A stretch of 64,000 nt of DNA from Cytophagales bacterium (GTDB lineage: Bacteria > Bacteroidota > Bacteroidia > Cytophagales > Cyclobacteriaceae): the NCBI GenBank assembly GCA_033344775.1, contig JAWPMT010000005.1, positions 2,115,001 through 2,179,000 of the forward strand, given 5' to 3'. The notes beneath the pieces are model-generated. The model saw only the letters and a program-made list of their open reading frames with translations. It was not told the DNA's origin and did no database searches. Position numbers and translations under genes: made by a program. This document shows positions 30,073-39,260 of the stretch, in pieces; position 1 is the stretch's first letter; the number at the start of each line of letters is the position of its first letter.

Positions 30073-31019
30073 TTGGGTTGGGGATAAACGACCCGAATGG
30101 TGTCAGGCATCATGTCTATCTCGATAGCCTCTTCCGGGAAATAGATCATGATTGGAAAAATGCTAGAATCACTTTCATCCAACAGGTTGAAATCCACAGT
30201 GATGCCAAAATCGGAAGCTTCATAATCCCTACTTTGTGAACGGGGAACAGTGAAATTCACCTCAATCTGATCAATGTTGGGCAAGGCCGAAGAATCTTCC
30301 GGAAAGTTGAGTATATCAAAAGGAACTGCCACCGATAAACGGTCGAAGCGCTCTACCTCGAAAAGTACCTGGACCTCCTCTGGTATGGCTTCAATGACAT
30401 CTTCATCGGCAAGTGGGATCTCAATGTTTTCATCGAAATCATCATCGATATTGGATTCGGTAATCCTGACAATAAAAGGACTTTCCAGGCTATCGATAAA
30501 ACTCTTCGGACCAATAAATTCAACTGAGTCTAGTGAAGTGGTCAATGGGGAGATGATCCGATAATCATCTCGCATCTGTATTGCCGATGAATCGATCTGA
30601 ACAGCTACTTTCTTGGACAGTTTTTCCTCTATGTGCAAATAGAGTGTATCTGTCATCAGGTAGTTCACCTGAAGTTCACTCAGTTGATCCCGGACCACCG
30701 GAAGTAAAGAAGATCTGGAATAAAACCGGATCAGTGTCGGATTGTCGAGTTCAATGGTGAGTGGGGTGGGATTGAATAGGATGAACGTCCTTCTGAGCAG
30801 GTTCCAACCTCCACCGGACACATCTACTTTGATGGATTCTGGCAAGGGTTGCATGATCACGACATTTTCCCGTTCGAAATTGAACTTGAGGGGATAGATC
30901 AATCGTGTGGTGTACTCTTTGTTGAGTTCATTAAAAAACCAAAAGGTAGTGGCTCCTAACAATGAGAGCAACACTACCTTCCAGCTATTGAGACTATTAA
31001 AAAACCCCTTTCCTGCCAT
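30069..31019 (-). CDS. YbbR-like domain protein
   Basis: A 316-residue membrane-anchored protein. One transmembrane helix near the N terminus (SWKVVLLSLLGATTFWFFNEL) is followed by an extracytoplasmic region of YbbR-like beta modules, recognisable by the INR/VxVxG pattern (for example LPESIKVDVSGGGWNLLRR and SLDSVEFIGPKSFIDSLES). In other bacteria YbbR proteins are encoded next to diadenylate cyclase and modulate it; here cdaA lies 7 kb away, so any such link is inference. It is co-transcribed with yajC upstream (14-base gap) and coaE downstream (4-base overlap). Confidence 0.85.
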   Translation of the reverse strand: MAGKGFFNSLNSWKVVLLSLLGATTFWFFNELNKEYTTRLIYPLKFNFERENVVIMQPLPESIKVDVSGGGWNLLRRTFILFNPTPLTIELDNPTLIRFYSRSSLLPVVRDQLSELQVNYLMTDTLYLHIEEKLSKKVAVQIDSSAIQMRDDYRIISPLTTSLDSVEFIGPKSFIDSLESPFIVRITESNIDDDFDENIEIPLADEDVIEAIPEEVQVLFEVERFDRLSVAVPFDILNFPEDSSALPNIDQIEVNFTVPRSQSRDYEASDFGITVDFNLLDESDSSIFPIMIYFPEEAIEIDMMPDTIRVVYPQPN

Positions 31020-31033
31020 TTATCGCATTTGCA

Positions 31034-31345
31034 TCAAGATTTTGCGTCGTAGCGTTTAGAAGCATCCAATGAAATGGAGGATTTCTCCACCACCAGCTTA
31101 TTGCCTCGATCTACGTCCAAGGTCACGGTGGACTCATCCACGGAAGCCACCTTACCATGAATACCTCCCATGGTCACGACTTTGTCGCCTTTGTTGATCG
31201 CTTCAATGAACTTCTTGGATTCTTTTTGCTTCTTCTGCTGAGGACGAATGAAAAACAGATAGAATACTGCTACCATTCCTCCCAGCATGATAAACTGGCC
31301 ATAATTGCCACCAATTCCTGCTTGCATTAATAGGGTTTGAATCAT
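31034..31345 (-). CDS. yajC: Preprotein translocase subunit YajC
   Basis: Small single-pass membrane protein that associates with SecDF. The 103-residue sequence has one helix (GQFIMLGGMVAVFYLFFIRPQ) followed by the invariant FFIRPQQKKQKE junction and a cytosolic domain with GDKVVTMGGIHGKVASVDE. These features are diagnostic. The DUF1573 lipoprotein gene ends 9 bases upstream and YbbR starts 14 bases downstream. Confidence 0.96.
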   Translation of the reverse strand: MIQTLLMQAGIGGNYGQFIMLGGMVAVFYLFFIRPQQKKQKESKKFIEAINKGDKVVTMGGIHGKVASVDESTVTLDVDRGNKLVVEKSSISLDASKRYDAKS

Positions 31346-31354
31346 CTTATGAAA

Positions 31355-31879
31355 TTAAGACGGCTGGTCTCCTTTGATCACGTTCGCTTTGATTTTCAAG
31401 CGGCTGATCTTAGGATACGTGTTTGCCGTAATCGTTACAGTTTTATTCTGGATACCAGGTTTTTTGCGGCTGTTGAACTGCACTTTGATCTCGCCAGTAC
31501 CTCCTACCGGGATAGGCTCTCTTGGCCACTGTGGCACAGTACATCCACAAGAAGCAGTTGCACTAGAGATGATCAAAGGCGCGTCGCCATTGTTTGCAAA
31601 TGTAAATACATGATCTACGATATCGCCTTCGTTGATGGTTCCGAAATCGTGATCTACTTCGGTGAACTCAAAAGAAGGCAGTGGTCCGTCAGGCTTCACC
31701 TCTGGTTGAGCAGGAGCGGTGGTATTTCCAGGAGTAAAAGGAGCTGTTTTTGCAGTTCCGTTCTTTGCTTCCAGCTCGGCTACTTTGCCTTCTAGTTTGG
31801 CAATTCGAGCTTCAGTTTCTTTGTTTGAGCAGCTTGCCACAAGTGCCCCTACAAAAAGGATTAACAATGCTTTTTTCAT
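31355..31879 (-). CDS. DUF1573 family lipoprotein
   Basis: A 174-residue exported protein. The signal peptide MKKALLILFVGALVASCSNK ends in a lipobox at Cys17. A short coiled coil (ETEARIAKLEGKVAELEAKN) and a Pro/Ala-rich linker lead to a DUF1573 immunoglobulin-like domain with the typical FTEVDHDFGTINEGDIVDH, SATASCGCTVPQWPREPI and GEIKVQFNSRKKPGIQNKT. The family is abundant in Bacteroidota and has no settled function. Its place before yajC-YbbR-coaE is conserved in the phylum. Confidence 0.9.
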   Translation of the reverse strand: MKKALLILFVGALVASCSNKETEARIAKLEGKVAELEAKNGTAKTAPFTPGNTTAPAQPEVKPDGPLPSFEFTEVDHDFGTINEGDIVDHVFTFANNGDAPLIISSATASCGCTVPQWPREPIPVGGTGEIKVQFNSRKKPGIQNKTVTITANTYPKISRLKIKANVIKGDQPS

Positions 31880-32006
31880 TCGAATATTATTTGATTAAAT
31901 CGTGCCTTTCCGTGGCCTACTAATTCTTACAACCGTAAAACTATCGAAAAGTTAGTCTCTAACTTTTACTGAAATCCTAATGATGTGTTAAATCCGACAA
32001 ATCAGA

Positions 32007-32306
32007 TCAGCTTTTCTTGATCTGATCCATCAATCCATTCACATCATCCAGTAATTTTTCGGCCTTTTCTTTGGCACCACTGATGATCTTTTCGCCTTCG
32101 GCTTTGGCCTCACTTTGTACTTTGGTCTTGCCTTCCAGTAATTCTTCCAAGATCTCTTCAGACTTTTTCTTGTATTTGTCCAGCAAGAAAGAAAGCTTGT
32201 CTCTTGTGTGCGAACCCTTCTCAGGCGCATATAGCAATCCCAGGATACCACCGGCGATTAGGCCAATAAGAAAGGTTAAAAATGAAGTTCCTGATCCTCT
32301 GCTCAT
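32007..32306 (-). CDS. YtxH domain-containing protein
   Basis: A 99-residue protein with one N-terminal hydrophobic helix (TSFLTFLIGLIAGGILGLLYAPEKG) and a long Lys/Glu-rich amphipathic helix likely to form a coiled coil. The GLLYAPEKGSHTRDKL junction is the YtxH signature. Such proteins are general envelope/stress-related factors with no defined activity. It starts 14 bases after nusB and is probably in its operon. Confidence 0.85.
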   Translation of the reverse strand: MSRGSGTSFLTFLIGLIAGGILGLLYAPEKGSHTRDKLSFLLDKYKKKSEEILEELLEGKTKVQSEAKAEGEKIISGAKEKAEKLLDDVNGLMDQIKKS

Positions 32307-32320
32307 GATAAAATGTGTCT

Positions 32321-33487
32321 TTACTTATTGTCAATTAGTCCTCGCCCGCTCTTCTTTATCGTTCCATCCGAAGTTAGCTCGTTTGCCAAAACATCCAAAA
32401 TACCATTTATAAATTGTTTGCTTTTGGGCGTGCTGTATTGCTTGGAGATTTCAATGAATTCATTGATTGTCACTTTCACCGGAATGCTTGGGAAATTGAT
32501 CATTTCCGTCAGGGCCAGTTTCAATATCATCTTATCCAGCGTCGCTACTCGAGACATGTCCCAGTTTTTGGTTTTCCCGGCCAACAATGCTTCAAAGTCA
32601 TGCTCCTTCTTGATGGTCTCATCAAACAGGATCCGGAAGTATTTGAAATCATCTGTTTCGTTCAAGCTCAGAGATTTCAATTCGAAAGATTCTTCCAGAT
32701 TCGGCTCAAAGCTCTGCACCGTTTTTGTCACCATACTCCGTACGATAGACTTATTTTCACTCCAATGAAGATCCTGGGCGGCCATGAACTCGTCAATCAC
32801 CTCTTCTTTGAAGATCAACTGCTTGGTCAGCAGTTTGGCCGCAGTGATGTGCTCTTCCTCAGAAGGTTCTTTTAATGCCTGGTAATCCAGAAACGCTTCG
32901 TTTTTGCTCCAGATATCTTTGTACCAACCACGCAAGTCATTCCTTTCTGCGTCCCAGCTGATCTTTTTGTCGATCGTTTCCTTCAGCAGTGGCTGGAATG
33001 TGCTCAACGCTTTGACCAACGGGTTGTTGATGTAGTGATAACCAAAGCCACCCTCCTGATTCGTTAGACTTTTGGCTTTGCGATCCTTCTCCTGGGTCTC
33101 AATGAAAGCCACTTCTGAAGGCACCAACAACAACTTTAGGTAGAGGTGATAAATGTTCTGGATCTCCTCTTCCATTCGCTTGCGACCAGCACGATGCTCA
33201 TCGACGATGCGCTGGTCCAAAATACGCATGTGGTCTTTGACCAGGGCTGCCGTCTCTTCATCTTCGATGGCAGGATCCAGTCCTTTGAGCGTATCAAAGA
33301 AATGCTTCTTGGCAATTCTTTGCTGCTGCTCATGATGCTTTTTATCCAGCGAATCGTGGATCGCCGGATCCCACTTGAAATGGTCTGCCAGCTCCTCGGC
33401 CGCAATTTCGCGTAGCGATTCGATGGCTAAATGGTAGCCATACAATGCTTGCATTGCTTTGACCCTAAGAATCCGCCTGTTCAGCAT
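32321..33487 (-). CDS. nusB: Transcription antitermination factor NusB (long Bacteroidota form)
   Basis: NusB binds boxA RNA with S10 and promotes antitermination at rRNA operons. The canonical part is at both ends: RRILRVKAMQALYGYH at the N terminus, and DWDMSRVATLDKMILKLALTEMI-type and VPVKVTINEFIEISKQYSTPKS segments at the C terminus, closing with FINGILDVLANEL. At 388 residues it is more than twice the size of E. coli NusB (139); the added central helical region is normal for this phylum. A dehydrogenase gene ends 33 bases upstream. Confidence 0.93.
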   Translation of the reverse strand: MLNRRILRVKAMQALYGYHLAIESLREIAAEELADHFKWDPAIHDSLDKKHHEQQQRIAKKHFFDTLKGLDPAIEDEETAALVKDHMRILDQRIVDEHRAGRKRMEEEIQNIYHLYLKLLLVPSEVAFIETQEKDRKAKSLTNQEGGFGYHYINNPLVKALSTFQPLLKETIDKKISWDAERNDLRGWYKDIWSKNEAFLDYQALKEPSEEEHITAAKLLTKQLIFKEEVIDEFMAAQDLHWSENKSIVRSMVTKTVQSFEPNLEESFELKSLSLNETDDFKYFRILFDETIKKEHDFEALLAGKTKNWDMSRVATLDKMILKLALTEMINFPSIPVKVTINEFIEISKQYSTPKSKQFINGILDVLANELTSDGTIKKSGRGLIDNK

Positions 33488-33520
33488 CTTAATTTATTAC
33501 CTGGTTGATTGATGAATGAT

Positions 33521-34618
33521 TTAGTAAGCAAGTTTTACTTTTCCGATTTGCTCAATTCTTTTCAAGGCCAAATCTAATGCGGCTTTGTGAGTAGTCACGT
33601 CATTTTTTTCAGCGTACTCGATAACTTCAAGGCAAACGTCATAGATTCTCTCGGTCTGAGACATGACCCGCTCAAGGTTGTGATTGCCCTGCATTTCGTA
33701 ATATACATTGGTGATCCCCCCACTATTGATCAGAAAATCAGGAGCGTAAAGGATGCCTTGTTCTTTGAGTTGATTTCCGTGACGGACTTCATCATCCAAC
33801 TGATTATTCGCACCACCAGCCACGATGGTACAGTTCAATTTCCCGATGGTATCGTCATTTAGGGTAGCCCCCAATGCGCAAGGTGCATAAATGTCCATTT
33901 CGGTGGTGTAAACCTGATCAGGATCTACGACGGTCACCTGATGGTTTTTGGTCACTGCAGCAAGCTTGTCTTCAAAAATATCGCTCACCATCACCTGAGC
34001 ACCTTCTTTATTCAGATATTCGATCAAATAGGTCCCGACATGCCCGGCACCTTGCACCATTACTTTCTTTCCTTCCAGGCTATCTGAGCCATAAACTTTT
34101 TTGGCAGATGCTTTCATTCCCATGTACACACCAAAAGCAGTCACCGGACTTGGATCACCTGAGCCACCCATGCTCACAGGAATACCTGCGACATACTGGG
34201 TTTCCATACGGACGTATTCCATATCACGTGTGCCCATGTTCACGTCTTCGGCCGTCCAGTATCTACCACCAATGCTATCTACAAATCTTCCGAAGCGACG
34301 CATGAATGCTTCGTTTTTTAGTTTTCGTGCATCTCCAATGATCACCGCTTTTCCTCCTCCAATGTTCAATCCGGCGATCGCATTTTTGAATGTCATCCCC
34401 CGAGATAAGCGAAGTACGTCTTTTACAGCTTCCTCCTCTGAGGTGTAATTCCACATGCGAGTCCCTCCCATGCCTGGACCGAGTACCGTATTGTGTAAGG
34501 CAATAATCGCCTTTAGGCCTGTTGCTTCATCATTGCAAAATACCAACTGTTCGTGTTCCATGTCGCTCATCTGCTCGAACACTGAAGGGGTATCAGTTTG
34601 GTGTTTGGTTTCGATCAT
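33521..34618 (-). CDS. Glu/Leu/Phe/Val family amino acid dehydrogenase
   Basis: NAD-dependent oxidative deamination of branched-chain or aromatic amino acids. The start is set at the ATG at 34618 (MIETKHQTDTPSVFEQM), giving 365 residues, the usual length of leucine dehydrogenase; 62 further in-frame residues upstream cover the probable promoter and look non-coding. Motifs are NTVLGPGMGGTRMWNY, IAGLNIGGGKAVIIGDARK (catalytic Lys) and MVQGAGHVGTYLIEYLNKEG (NAD fold). Whether Leu, Val or Phe is preferred cannot be seen. TAATTTTG on the minus strand at 34708-34715 is a candidate -7 box. Divergent from the ABC transporter gene. Confidence 0.92.
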   Translation of the reverse strand: MIETKHQTDTPSVFEQMSDMEHEQLVFCNDEATGLKAIIALHNTVLGPGMGGTRMWNYTSEEEAVKDVLRLSRGMTFKNAIAGLNIGGGKAVIIGDARKLKNEAFMRRFGRFVDSIGGRYWTAEDVNMGTRDMEYVRMETQYVAGIPVSMGGSGDPSPVTAFGVYMGMKASAKKVYGSDSLEGKKVMVQGAGHVGTYLIEYLNKEGAQVMVSDIFEDKLAAVTKNHQVTVVDPDQVYTTEMDIYAPCALGATLNDDTIGKLNCTIVAGGANNQLDDEVRHGNQLKEQGILYAPDFLINSGGITNVYYEMQGNHNLERVMSQTERIYDVCLEVIEYAEKNDVTTHKAALDLALKRIEQIGKVKLAY

Positions 34619-34707
34619 TTCGAAAGAATTTAGAGTTATGCAATTTACCTTTGAATCAATTCTCCTGTGGAGGTGTTTATATTCGTGGGTTAATCTGAAA
34701 ATGACGC

Positions 34708-34715
34708 CAAAATTA
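34708..34715 (-). promoter_or_regulatory. Candidate -7 box TAATTTTG for the dehydrogenase gene
   Basis: Matches TAnnTTTG on the minus strand, about 90 bases before the ATG at 34618. No clear TTG at the -33 position, so support is moderate. Confidence 0.35.
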
Positions 34716-34845
34716 GCTGTTTTTAAAGAAATAAACATTTGATGGACTAATGTTGTCTTCCTTATGTGCTGTCTTTGGAACGCATCAAAAAAATATTTGA
34801 CCACAAAGAATTTCGGGCTTTAAAACGAACCGAAAATAATATTCT

Positions 34846-36636
34846 GTGAAAGATCTTTCTGTCCTAAATAAGTACCTGCTCAAATACAAGTTTCATCTTT
34901 TGTTGGGCACCCTGTTTATTATCATTTCAAATTTCTTTTCGATCATTCCAGCCTGGGCAGTTCGGCATGCTTTTGACTTGTTAGAAAATAGTTTCGACAT
35001 CTATGCTTTGTTTAATGGCAGTGAGCTACAAGGAGAAACCTACAGCCTTTTCGCTGCTAGTATTCTGATCCTGGGTGTACTGATTTTGATTTCGGCCCTA
35101 TTGAAAGGAATCTTTATGTTTTTCATGCGCCAGACCATCATTGTGATGTCGCGCCACATCGAATATGATCAAAAGAATGAGATCTATCAGCACTACCAAA
35201 CCCTGCCGCTGAGCTTTTACAGAAAGAACAACACCGGAGACCTCATGGCCCGGATCTCAGAGGATGTGAGCAAAGTACGGATGTACATCGGGCCGGCAAT
35301 CATGTACGGCATCAACCTATTTACACTTTTCCTGATGGTGATCCCGTTCATGATCTCAATCAATCCGACTTTGACTGCCTATTCGCTGTTGCCGTTGCCA
35401 CTGTTGTCCATCAGCATCTATTTCGTCAACAACATCATCAACAAGCGATCCGAGGAAATCCAACGCAGTTTGTCCAACCTGTCTACTTTTGTTCAAGAAG
35501 CATTTTCTGGCATTCGGGTGATCAAAGCTTATGTTCGTGAAGACAACATTGCCGGAGATTTTGAAACGGAGAGTGATGATTACAAAACCAAATCCTTGCG
35601 ACTGGCTTTTGTCAATGCCTTGTTTTTACCTTTGATCATGGGGTTGATCGGCTTAAGTGTGATCCTTACGGTATACATCGGTGGGGTTGAAGTTTTCAAA
35701 GGCCAGATCACGACAGGAAATATTGCCGAATTCATCATCTACGTAAACATGCTGACCTGGCCGGTGACTTCTCTGGGATGGATTACCAGTATCATTCAGC
35801 GGGCAGCTGCTTCTCAGAAAAGGATCAATGAGTTTTTAGATACCAAAAACGACATCATTTCTCAGAAAGACCTTGAGAAGGAACTTGAGGGGCATTTAGT
35901 TTTCGATCAAGTCAGTTTTACCTATCCTGATTCGGGTATAGAGGCCCTTAAGGAAGTGTCTTTCGAAGTGTTTCCCGGGGAATCTTTGGCCATCGTTGGT
36001 ACGACAGGTTCGGGAAAAAGCACCATTGCCAACCTGATCTGCCGCATGTATGATATTGATGAAGGAAACATTGCAGTAGATGAAAACAACATCAAAGATT
36101 ACAACTTGTCCAGCCTGCGCAGCCAGATCGGATTTGTTCCACAGGATGTCTTCCTTTTCTCCGAGACCATTCGTAACAACATTGCATTTGGTAAACCAGA
36201 CATGAGCGAATCCGATATTATTCAGGCAGCAAAGGATGCAGACCTGTTAGAAAATATAGAGCGATTCCCAGAAGGATTCGATACCAAGGTAGGTGAGCGT
36301 GGTATTACCTTATCCGGTGGTCAAAAACAGCGTGTCTCAATTGCTCGTGCGATCTCACGATCACCGCGCATTCTTATCCTGGATGATGCACTTTCTGCAG
36401 TAGACACTAAAACGGAGAACACCATCCTCAATTCCATGGCCAAGATCATGAAGGGAAGGACGTCCGTTGTAATCTCTCACCGGGTTTCTTCGGCCAAGTT
36501 AGCCGACAAGATCATCGTACTGCACGAAGGAAAAGTTGTGGAGCAGGGGACCAATGAAAGCCTGCTGGCAGCAAATGGTGTATTTAAGGAATTGTACGAT
36601 AAACAGATGAAGGCCGACGAAGCACCGATAGCTTAG
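34846..36636 (+). CDS. ABC transporter, fused permease-ATPase (exporter type)
   Basis: A 596-residue half-transporter of the MsbA/multidrug exporter type: six transmembrane helices (residues about 15-310) followed by an ATPase domain with VGTTGSGKSTIANLI (Walker A), GFVPQDVFLFSETI (Q-loop), TLSGGQKQRVSIARA (signature) and RILILDDALSAVD (Walker B), and an H-loop in VVISHRVSSAKLADK. The residue after the Walker B Asp is Asp instead of the usual catalytic Glu, as in the degenerate subunit of heterodimeric exporters; no partner gene is next to it. Start codon is GTG at 34846. The exported substrate is unknown. Confidence 0.9.
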   Translation: MKDLSVLNKYLLKYKFHLLLGTLFIIISNFFSIIPAWAVRHAFDLLENSFDIYALFNGSELQGETYSLFAASILILGVLILISALLKGIFMFFMRQTIIVMSRHIEYDQKNEIYQHYQTLPLSFYRKNNTGDLMARISEDVSKVRMYIGPAIMYGINLFTLFLMVIPFMISINPTLTAYSLLPLPLLSISIYFVNNIINKRSEEIQRSLSNLSTFVQEAFSGIRVIKAYVREDNIAGDFETESDDYKTKSLRLAFVNALFLPLIMGLIGLSVILTVYIGGVEVFKGQITTGNIAEFIIYVNMLTWPVTSLGWITSIIQRAAASQKRINEFLDTKNDIISQKDLEKELEGHLVFDQVSFTYPDSGIEALKEVSFEVFPGESLAIVGTTGSGKSTIANLICRMYDIDEGNIAVDENNIKDYNLSSLRSQIGFVPQDVFLFSETIRNNIAFGKPDMSESDIIQAAKDADLLENIERFPEGFDTKVGERGITLSGGQKQRVSIARAISRSPRILILDDALSAVDTKTENTILNSMAKIMKGRTSVVISHRVSSAKLADKIIVLHEGKVVEQGTNESLLAANGVFKELYDKQMKADEAPIA

Positions 36637-36661
36637 CACAAAAACACAAAAGAAATTATCG

Positions 36662-37549
36662 CTACTGCTTTTGAATGGTCGCGTTTTCGGAATCAATCAC
36701 ATAAACGTGTTTTTTTGATGAGCTGTAATCCATGATTGTATATTCTGTAATGGTTTCAGATACTTTCACCAGGTCATCAACGGTTAGATCGATGTAGCAG
36801 TTGTCAAACTCTGCTTGTGATTCATTTAGCAGAGCAAATGATTCATCAAAAACCAATGCCAGCTTTCCCGAAGTAGTAGCTCCACCACATCTACCCATAT
36901 AGTTCAAGTTGGCATGATAGTTATAATGAAGCAGGATGTTTTTACCTCCATTGGCAATCGCCTCTATTTCGTAGTTTGTTCTGCCGGGCAAGGACAAATT
37001 TGACAAGTCAAAAAATTTACCATTGGGCAGCTTCAGGAATTGAACGGTCTTGAGGATTTCGCTACTTGAGCTGTTGAGCGATACCCAAAACTCCTTATCG
37101 TTATTCTTCCATTTCCCTTGAAGTCTGTACTCCTCAAAATCGAGATGAAACCTTTCCGTAATCACAGGTATGTTTTCGGCAAAAGACTCCAGTTCATAAA
37201 TGTGATTGTCCAGATACTGAGTGCCTTCTTCTCTTTCATAGACCAGATTTTCTATTCCCTTCAAAAAATTGACATCTTCAGAAGCAAATAAATGTAATTG
37301 ACCTCCAGTCCATATTCCCGCTAAGGGAATTGGAATTTCTACTTTATCATATTTGTACCAACCACCGACGGCATGTACATACCCTAAATTGTCCGAGTGA
37401 CCTGCAACTTTCAGGTAGACGGTAATTGGATATTCATCATTAATATGTCCATGCAGGATCCTTTCATCTGAAGTAATAGCAATGACCTCATGGCTTTGAC
37501 CAAACGAAGCAAATGATACGAGCAAGAACAGCAGAAAGTATAATTTCAT
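36662..37549 (-). CDS. Secreted protein of unknown function
   Basis: A 295-residue protein not recognised as any family. MKLYFLLFLLVSFASFGQ is a signal peptide cleaved near FGQ. The mature chain begins with a beta-rich region (HGHINDEYPITVYLKVAGHS, YVHAVGGWYKYDKVEIPIPLAG), reminiscent of small Bacteroidota beta-sandwich proteins, and has one CGG-type and one CY cysteine only. The gene for another exported protein with an SH3-like domain ends upstream 10 bases away on the same strand, so the two are probably expressed together. Convergent with the ABC exporter gene (25-base gap). Confidence 0.75.
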   Translation of the reverse strand: MKLYFLLFLLVSFASFGQSHEVIAITSDERILHGHINDEYPITVYLKVAGHSDNLGYVHAVGGWYKYDKVEIPIPLAGIWTGGQLHLFASEDVNFLKGIENLVYEREEGTQYLDNHIYELESFAENIPVITERFHLDFEEYRLQGKWKNNDKEFWVSLNSSSSEILKTVQFLKLPNGKFFDLSNLSLPGRTNYEIEAIANGGKNILLHYNYHANLNYMGRCGGATTSGKLALVFDESFALLNESQAEFDNCYIDLTVDDLVKVSETITEYTIMDYSSSKKHVYVIDSENATIQKQ

Positions 37550-37559
37550 CCTGTAAATT

Positions 37560-38279
37560 TTAACATCCTCTGGTATAGTACCAAATATTCAGATTGCCTT
37601 CTTCATCAATTACTTTGATCCATCCTTCTAGCTCATACTCCTCAATCACCTCTCCTTCACATCTTTCCTTATTCAACTTGATGACCTTGACCTGACTCCA
37701 TTGACCTTGATGTACCCCCGTTAAACTGATTTCATGTAAGAAGGTAAGTGTCTCCAGTTTTTCATGTGAAGCCGAAGGGCCGCTTCTTAAATTGAGTGGA
37801 TGCTCAATATAAAACCCTAGTACTTTCCCGGACATTTCAGCCATGAACTCCTGATAGCACAAACTCCTAAAACCTAACTTTTCAAGGTCTTCTTGTGATG
37901 CCCAAATAGAAGCCTGGTCTGGAAGTATTTTTATGTATCCATCCTGATACTGGTGGAAACTGATTGCCATCACCTCATATCCTACTTCTTTCAAGTCCCC
38001 CCAGAAATCTAGCTCCGTTGTGTCATTTTTCAGGTTGATGAAGACCAAAGTATACGGATCTTCATTTCCTGAGGAGTCCAGTCCTTTGCGCTGAAGCTGA
38101 CCTACTTTCGAACCGTTTGGTCGATCATACAACGGAAGCTGTCCGGTCTTAGGAAAATAGACACAACAATCGTTCCCTTTGGAGCTTTTTTCCGGGTAAA
38201 TAATTCCATACTGACCAAATTGTGCCTGCAGTACAATGGCAAAACAAGTGAACGAGGTTAATAGGATGAATCTCAACAT
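37560..38279 (-). CDS. Secreted protein with SH3-like domain, otherwise unknown
   Basis: A 239-residue exported protein: signal peptide MLRFILLTSFTCFAIVLQAQ, then a region with LYDRPNGSKVGQLQRKG and a second SH3b-like segment LNLRSGPSASHEKLETLTF followed by QWSQVKVIKLN and LEGWIKV. The LNLRSGPS..GWI pattern is characteristic of bacterial SH3 domains, which bind peptidoglycan or peptides; here two copies may be present. It precedes the unknown secreted gene by 10 bases. The role is unknown. Confidence 0.7.
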   Translation of the reverse strand: MLRFILLTSFTCFAIVLQAQFGQYGIIYPEKSSKGNDCCVYFPKTGQLPLYDRPNGSKVGQLQRKGLDSSGNEDPYTLVFINLKNDTTELDFWGDLKEVGYEVMAISFHQYQDGYIKILPDQASIWASQEDLEKLGFRSLCYQEFMAEMSGKVLGFYIEHPLNLRSGPSASHEKLETLTFLHEISLTGVHQGQWSQVKVIKLNKERCEGEVIEEYELEGWIKVIDEEGNLNIWYYTRGC

Positions 38280-38351
38280 GCTGAAAGTATTTTTCTACAA
38301 TGATCAATGATAAACACTGAAATACATCATCTCGTAAGTGATGGAGAATAA

Positions 38352-39260
38352 TTACCCTATCGGTGCTATCTCCTCGATCTTAGGGCTTTCTTCGTTAGAA
38401 GGATTATCCTTGGTATTCGTTGTATTATCAGGATTATTTCGTCCGTTCCGCCTGCCTGTATCTTCCATGAGGTACTGGTTGATTTCAGACCGTAGCTCTT
38501 TTGCCGTAAGGTTCTCCATGAAACTGCCTTGTTTGACAATAGAGATCTGACCGGTCTCCTCAGAAACGACGATGAGCAGGGTGTCGGTAATTTCAGACAT
38601 GCCAATCGCTGCACGGTGCCTCAAACCAAATTGTGCCGGAATATCATCTCGTTCTGTAACCGGCAGAATACAACGTGCCGCCACGATTTTATTTCTATAG
38701 ATGATCACTGCACCATCGTGAAGAGGACTGAATTTATTGAAAATGGAGAGCAGTAAACGTTTTGAGATCACGGCTTCCATCCGATCTCCGGAATCGGCGT
38801 AGAATTTCAGTTCAGAATTTCGGGAAAGCACAATCAATGCTCCGGTTTCACTGCCGCTAAGCACCTTGGCGGCATCTACAATAGAAGTCACATCAGACCT
38901 TATGGCGCGCTTATCCGGGGACCAGATCCCTTTGATGTTTTTCACCAATTGCCCATCATCCAGGGCCGTCGTTCTGCCCACTAATAGCAGGAATTTTCGA
39001 ATCTCCTGCTGAAAAAGGATGATCACCGCCAAAACTCCCACACCCATGAATTGTCCAAGAATGGTGGTTACCAGCTCCATGCCAGCGGCATCTACTACCA
39101 GAAACAGCAGGTACAAAAAGATAAAACCGAGGAATACCCGAATGGCTAAGCTTCCGCGAATGAGTTTATAGGCCTGGGACAACAGGATGGTCACCAAGGT
39201 CACATCAATGATGTCAACGATGGTTATTTCCAGAAATCCTAATTTAAATCCCAGTATCAC
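38352..39260 (-). CDS. cdaA: Diadenylate cyclase CdaA
   Basis: Makes the second messenger c-di-AMP from two ATP. The 302-residue membrane protein has three N-terminal helices (DVTLVTILLSQAYKLI, VFLGFIFLYLLFLVV, LVTTILGQFMGVGVLAVIIL), followed by a DAC domain with the catalytic DGA in FSPLHDGAVIIYRNKI and the RHR motif in QFGLRHRAAIGMSE. A disordered Asn/Pro/Ser-rich tail of about 35 residues follows. The start overlaps the folP stop by four bases (ATGA), a conserved arrangement in Bacteroidota. Confidence 0.95.
   Translation of the reverse strand: MILGFKLGFLEITIVDIIDVTLVTILLSQAYKLIRGSLAIRVFLGFIFLYLLFLVVDAAGMELVTTILGQFMGVGVLAVIILFQQEIRKFLLLVGRTTALDDGQLVKNIKGIWSPDKRAIRSDVTSIVDAAKVLSGSETGALIVLSRNSELKFYADSGDRMEAVISKRLLLSIFNKFSPLHDGAVIIYRNKIVAARCILPVTERDDIPAQFGLRHRAAIGMSEITDTLLIVVSEETGQISIVKQGSFMENLTAKELRSEINQYLMEDTGRRNGRNNPDNTTNTKDNPSNEESPKIEEIAPIG

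Noticed and set aside
34619-34804. A 62-residue N-terminal extension of the amino acid dehydrogenase
   Set aside because: The family starts near the ATG at 34618, and the extension overlaps the candidate -7 box TAATTTTG.
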